Below are positions 44,068-45,405 of a stretch of DNA of 45,405 bases, piece by piece. The notes beneath the pieces are model-generated. The model was given only the letters and a program-made list of their open reading frames with translations, had not been told where the DNA came from and made no database searches. Source of the stretch: Chloroflexota bacterium (lineage in GTDB: Bacteria > Chloroflexota > Dehalococcoidia > Lucifugimonadales > Australimonadaceae); assembly GCA_027618515.1 (NCBI GenBank), contig JAQCEV010000011.1, positions 1 to 45,405 on the forward strand, given 5' to 3'. The position numbers were made by a program, and so were the translations under genes. Numbering within the stretch: the stretch's first letter is position 1; each line of letters opens with the position of its first letter.

Positions 44068-45090
44068 ATGGCAAGCAACCTGAGTGAACTCGCAGCCACA
44101 GCGAACGCGTTGGTGGCGCCCGCCAAGGGAATCCTCGCGGCGGATGAGAGCACAGGGACGATAGGAAATCGTCTCAAATCCATCAACGTCGAAAACACGG
44201 AACCAGCACGGCGTGCATACCGCGAGATGCTGTTCCGCACGGAAGGCGCTGCCAATTACGTGTCTGGCGTGATCCTGTTCGACGAAACCCTGCGACAAGC
44301 AGCCGCAGACGAAACGCCCATGGTCAACCTGCTCACCGACCAGGGAATCATCCCCGGCATCAAAGTAGACGCTGGCGCAAAGTCGCTCGCAGGCGGCGCG
44401 AACGGCGAATTGGTGACTGAGGGGCTAGACGGCTTGCGAGAGCGCCTCGCCGAATACCGACAAATAGGCGCCCGTTTCGCCAAGTGGCGCGCCGTCATCA
44501 CCATCGGCGACGGCATGCCGACCTCCACCTGCATCGAGGTCAACGCCCACGCACTGGCGCGCTACGCAGCGCTCTGCCAGGAAGCCGGGCTTGTCCCCAT
44601 CGTTGAGCCTGAAGTCCTCATGGATGGCGGCCACAGCATCGAGCGCGCCGAAGAGGTCACCGAGGCCACGCTTCGCGAGGTGTTCCGCCAGTTGGCCGCA
44701 CAGAACGTCGACCCTGAAGCCATCCTACTGAAGCCCAACATGGTCGTCTCTGGCTACGACCAATCGAACCGCGCTGGGGCAGCGGACGTTGCCGAGCGCA
44801 CCGTACGCGTGTTCCAGCACACCGTTCCCGCTTCCATGCCTGGGATCGTATTCCTGTCTGGCGGCCAGAACGACGAGGACGCCATCGTCAACCTCCAAGC
44901 CATCGCCGAGCGAGGCATCGCCGTGAAGGCACCGTGGCAGATCAGCTACTCGTACGGTCGCGGACTACAGGCCGCGCCGCTGAAGGCGTGGGGCGGCAAG
45001 CCGGAGAACGTACCAGCCGCGCAAGCCGCGTTCCTGGAGCGCTGCCGACTCACCAGCGCAGCTCGCGAAGCAACCTACTCCGCCAACTAG
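44068..45090 (+). CDS. Class I fructose-bisphosphate aldolase
   Basis: A 340-residue Schiff-base aldolase of the animal/plant-like type. It shows the family opening APAKGILAADESTGTIGNRL, then KWRAVI, VEPEVLMDG with the conserved Glu, and AILLKPNMVVSGYD with the Schiff-base lysine. SGGQNDEDAIVNL follows, then WQISYSYGRGLQAAPLKAW, forming the phosphate site. It cleaves fructose 1,6-bisphosphate in glycolysis or runs in reverse in gluconeogenesis, in the cytosol. AGGAGG precedes the ATG at 44068. It is a single-gene unit, divergent from the cd1-like gene. Confidence 0.96.
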   Translation: MASNLSELAATANALVAPAKGILAADESTGTIGNRLKSINVENTEPARRAYREMLFRTEGAANYVSGVILFDETLRQAAADETPMVNLLTDQGIIPGIKVDAGAKSLAGGANGELVTEGLDGLRERLAEYRQIGARFAKWRAVITIGDGMPTSTCIEVNAHALARYAALCQEAGLVPIVEPEVLMDGGHSIERAEEVTEATLREVFRQLAAQNVDPEAILLKPNMVVSGYDQSNRAGAADVAERTVRVFQHTVPASMPGIVFLSGGQNDEDAIVNLQAIAERGIAVKAPWQISYSYGRGLQAAPLKAWGGKPENVPAAQAAFLERCRLTSAAREATYSAN

Positions 45091-45100
45091 CGCACCTCAG

Positions 45101-45137
45101 ATCCCCTCTCCCCCTGGGAGAGGGCTAGGGTGAGGGT
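45101..45137. repeat. Dispersed repeat-type palindrome
   Basis: CCCTCTCCC (45104-45112) pairs with GGGAGAGGG (45116-45124), followed by CTAGGGTGAGGG. This purine/pyrimidine-sided element is found in intergenic spaces of many unrelated bacterial genomes as a repeated, REP-like sequence. Here it lies 13 bp after the aldolase stop and may act as a terminator hairpin. Confidence 0.7.
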
Positions 45138-45175
45138 CAGGGCGTCGGCCAACGCCGCCAGAGACAGGCTACAAC

Positions 45176-45405
45176 CTAGTCGTCGGGGTCCCGATACCCC
45201 CACAGCCCACGCCAACGCGCGCCAACGACGCCGGTGATGCTCAACGCCACAAAGCTGTTGATCACAATCGCCCCCGGCGCGCCGAAGACAGCCGCCATCG
45301 CGCCGTTCTCCACGGCCCCCGTGGCATTGCCCAGCACCGACAAGATCGACGATAGGCTCGATGCGCGCCCGCGGAACTGGTCTGGCGCGACCAGTTGGAT
45401 CATCG
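45176..45405 (-). CDS. MFS transporter, C-terminal fragment cut by the window edge
   Basis: The last 75 or so residues of a leftward gene that continues past the right edge. VAPDQFRGRASSLSSILSVLGN matches the V.D..RGR..S loop at the start of the second-half helices of MFS_3-type exporters. Two hydrophobic helices (AMAAVFGAPGAIVINSFVALSITGVV) and a short polar tail ending in RDPDD follow. The substrate cannot be told. It is the third MFS gene in this window. Confidence 0.75.
   Translation of the reverse strand, partial: MIQLVAPDQFRGRASSLSSILSVLGNATGAVENGAMAAVFGAPGAIVINSFVALSITGVVGARWRGLWGYRDPDD

Overview
The window looks like a moderately GC-rich, aerobic, heterotrophic bacterium. The gene mix fits environmental Chloroflexota of the marine SAR202/Dehalococcoidia type: many FAD, FMN and NAD(P) oxidoreductases and aromatic-ring-type enzymes, a caa3-type terminal oxidase with CtaG, a glycine-betaine-type ABC importer, and a 23S rRNA gene detached from 16S and 5S. 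This placement is inferred from gene content; no marker was run against a database.

Layout. (1) 1-7411: a Gfo/Idh/MocA dehydrogenase faces a rightward set of MFS transporter, CoxG-like protein, GMC oxidoreductase, FMN 2-hydroxyacid oxidase and second MFS transporter. This reads as an uptake-and-oxidation unit for small organic compounds. (2) 7412-9791: an O-antigen-ligase-like membrane protein with a TPR-like tail, interrupted by a one-base frameshift and bracketed by a 45-bp direct repeat. (3) 9791-16465: a bicupin protein and an isochorismatase-family hydrolase (leftward), a soluble receiver-PAS-PAS histidine kinase and an SDR (rightward), then a nucleoside deaminase and a TIGR01777-type epimerase (leftward). 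(4) 16482-19918: a proV-proW-proX osmolyte importer, closed by a hairpin terminator. (5) 20615-26278: a tightly overlapping operon of ABC ATPase, ABC permease, MMPL/RND protein and HAD hydrolase. (6) 26275-29458: three VOC-fold proteins, one frameshifted, around a ribbon-helix-helix-like protein with a long acidic tail; a palindrome-rich intergenic stretch lies upstream of the latter. (7) 29541-32963: a leftward transcription unit with a near-consensus promoter, 23S rRNA with flanking processing stems, initiator tRNA-Met and a strong terminator, and no 16S or 5S. (8) 33035-35500: an orphan beta-class DNA methyltransferase, an ACMSD-like amidohydrolase and an ArsR-type regulator. (9) 35871-40741: a cytochrome c oxidase operon (subunits II, I, III, IV, CtaG). 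(10) 40770-45405: a CaCA cation exchanger, a cytochrome cd1-like lipoprotein with an added cupredoxin-like domain and a C-terminal frameshift, a class I fructose-bisphosphate aldolase, a repetitive palindrome and the end of another MFS gene.

The oxidoreductase, cupin, VOC, amidohydrolase and isochorismatase genes suggest oxidation of aromatic or otherwise resistant dissolved organic matter, with electrons ending at the cytochrome c oxidase. The most unusual single item is the cupredoxin-cytochrome c-d1 propeller fusion. Three genes each need a one-base correction to restore full length, so either assembly errors or real gene decay must be considered.
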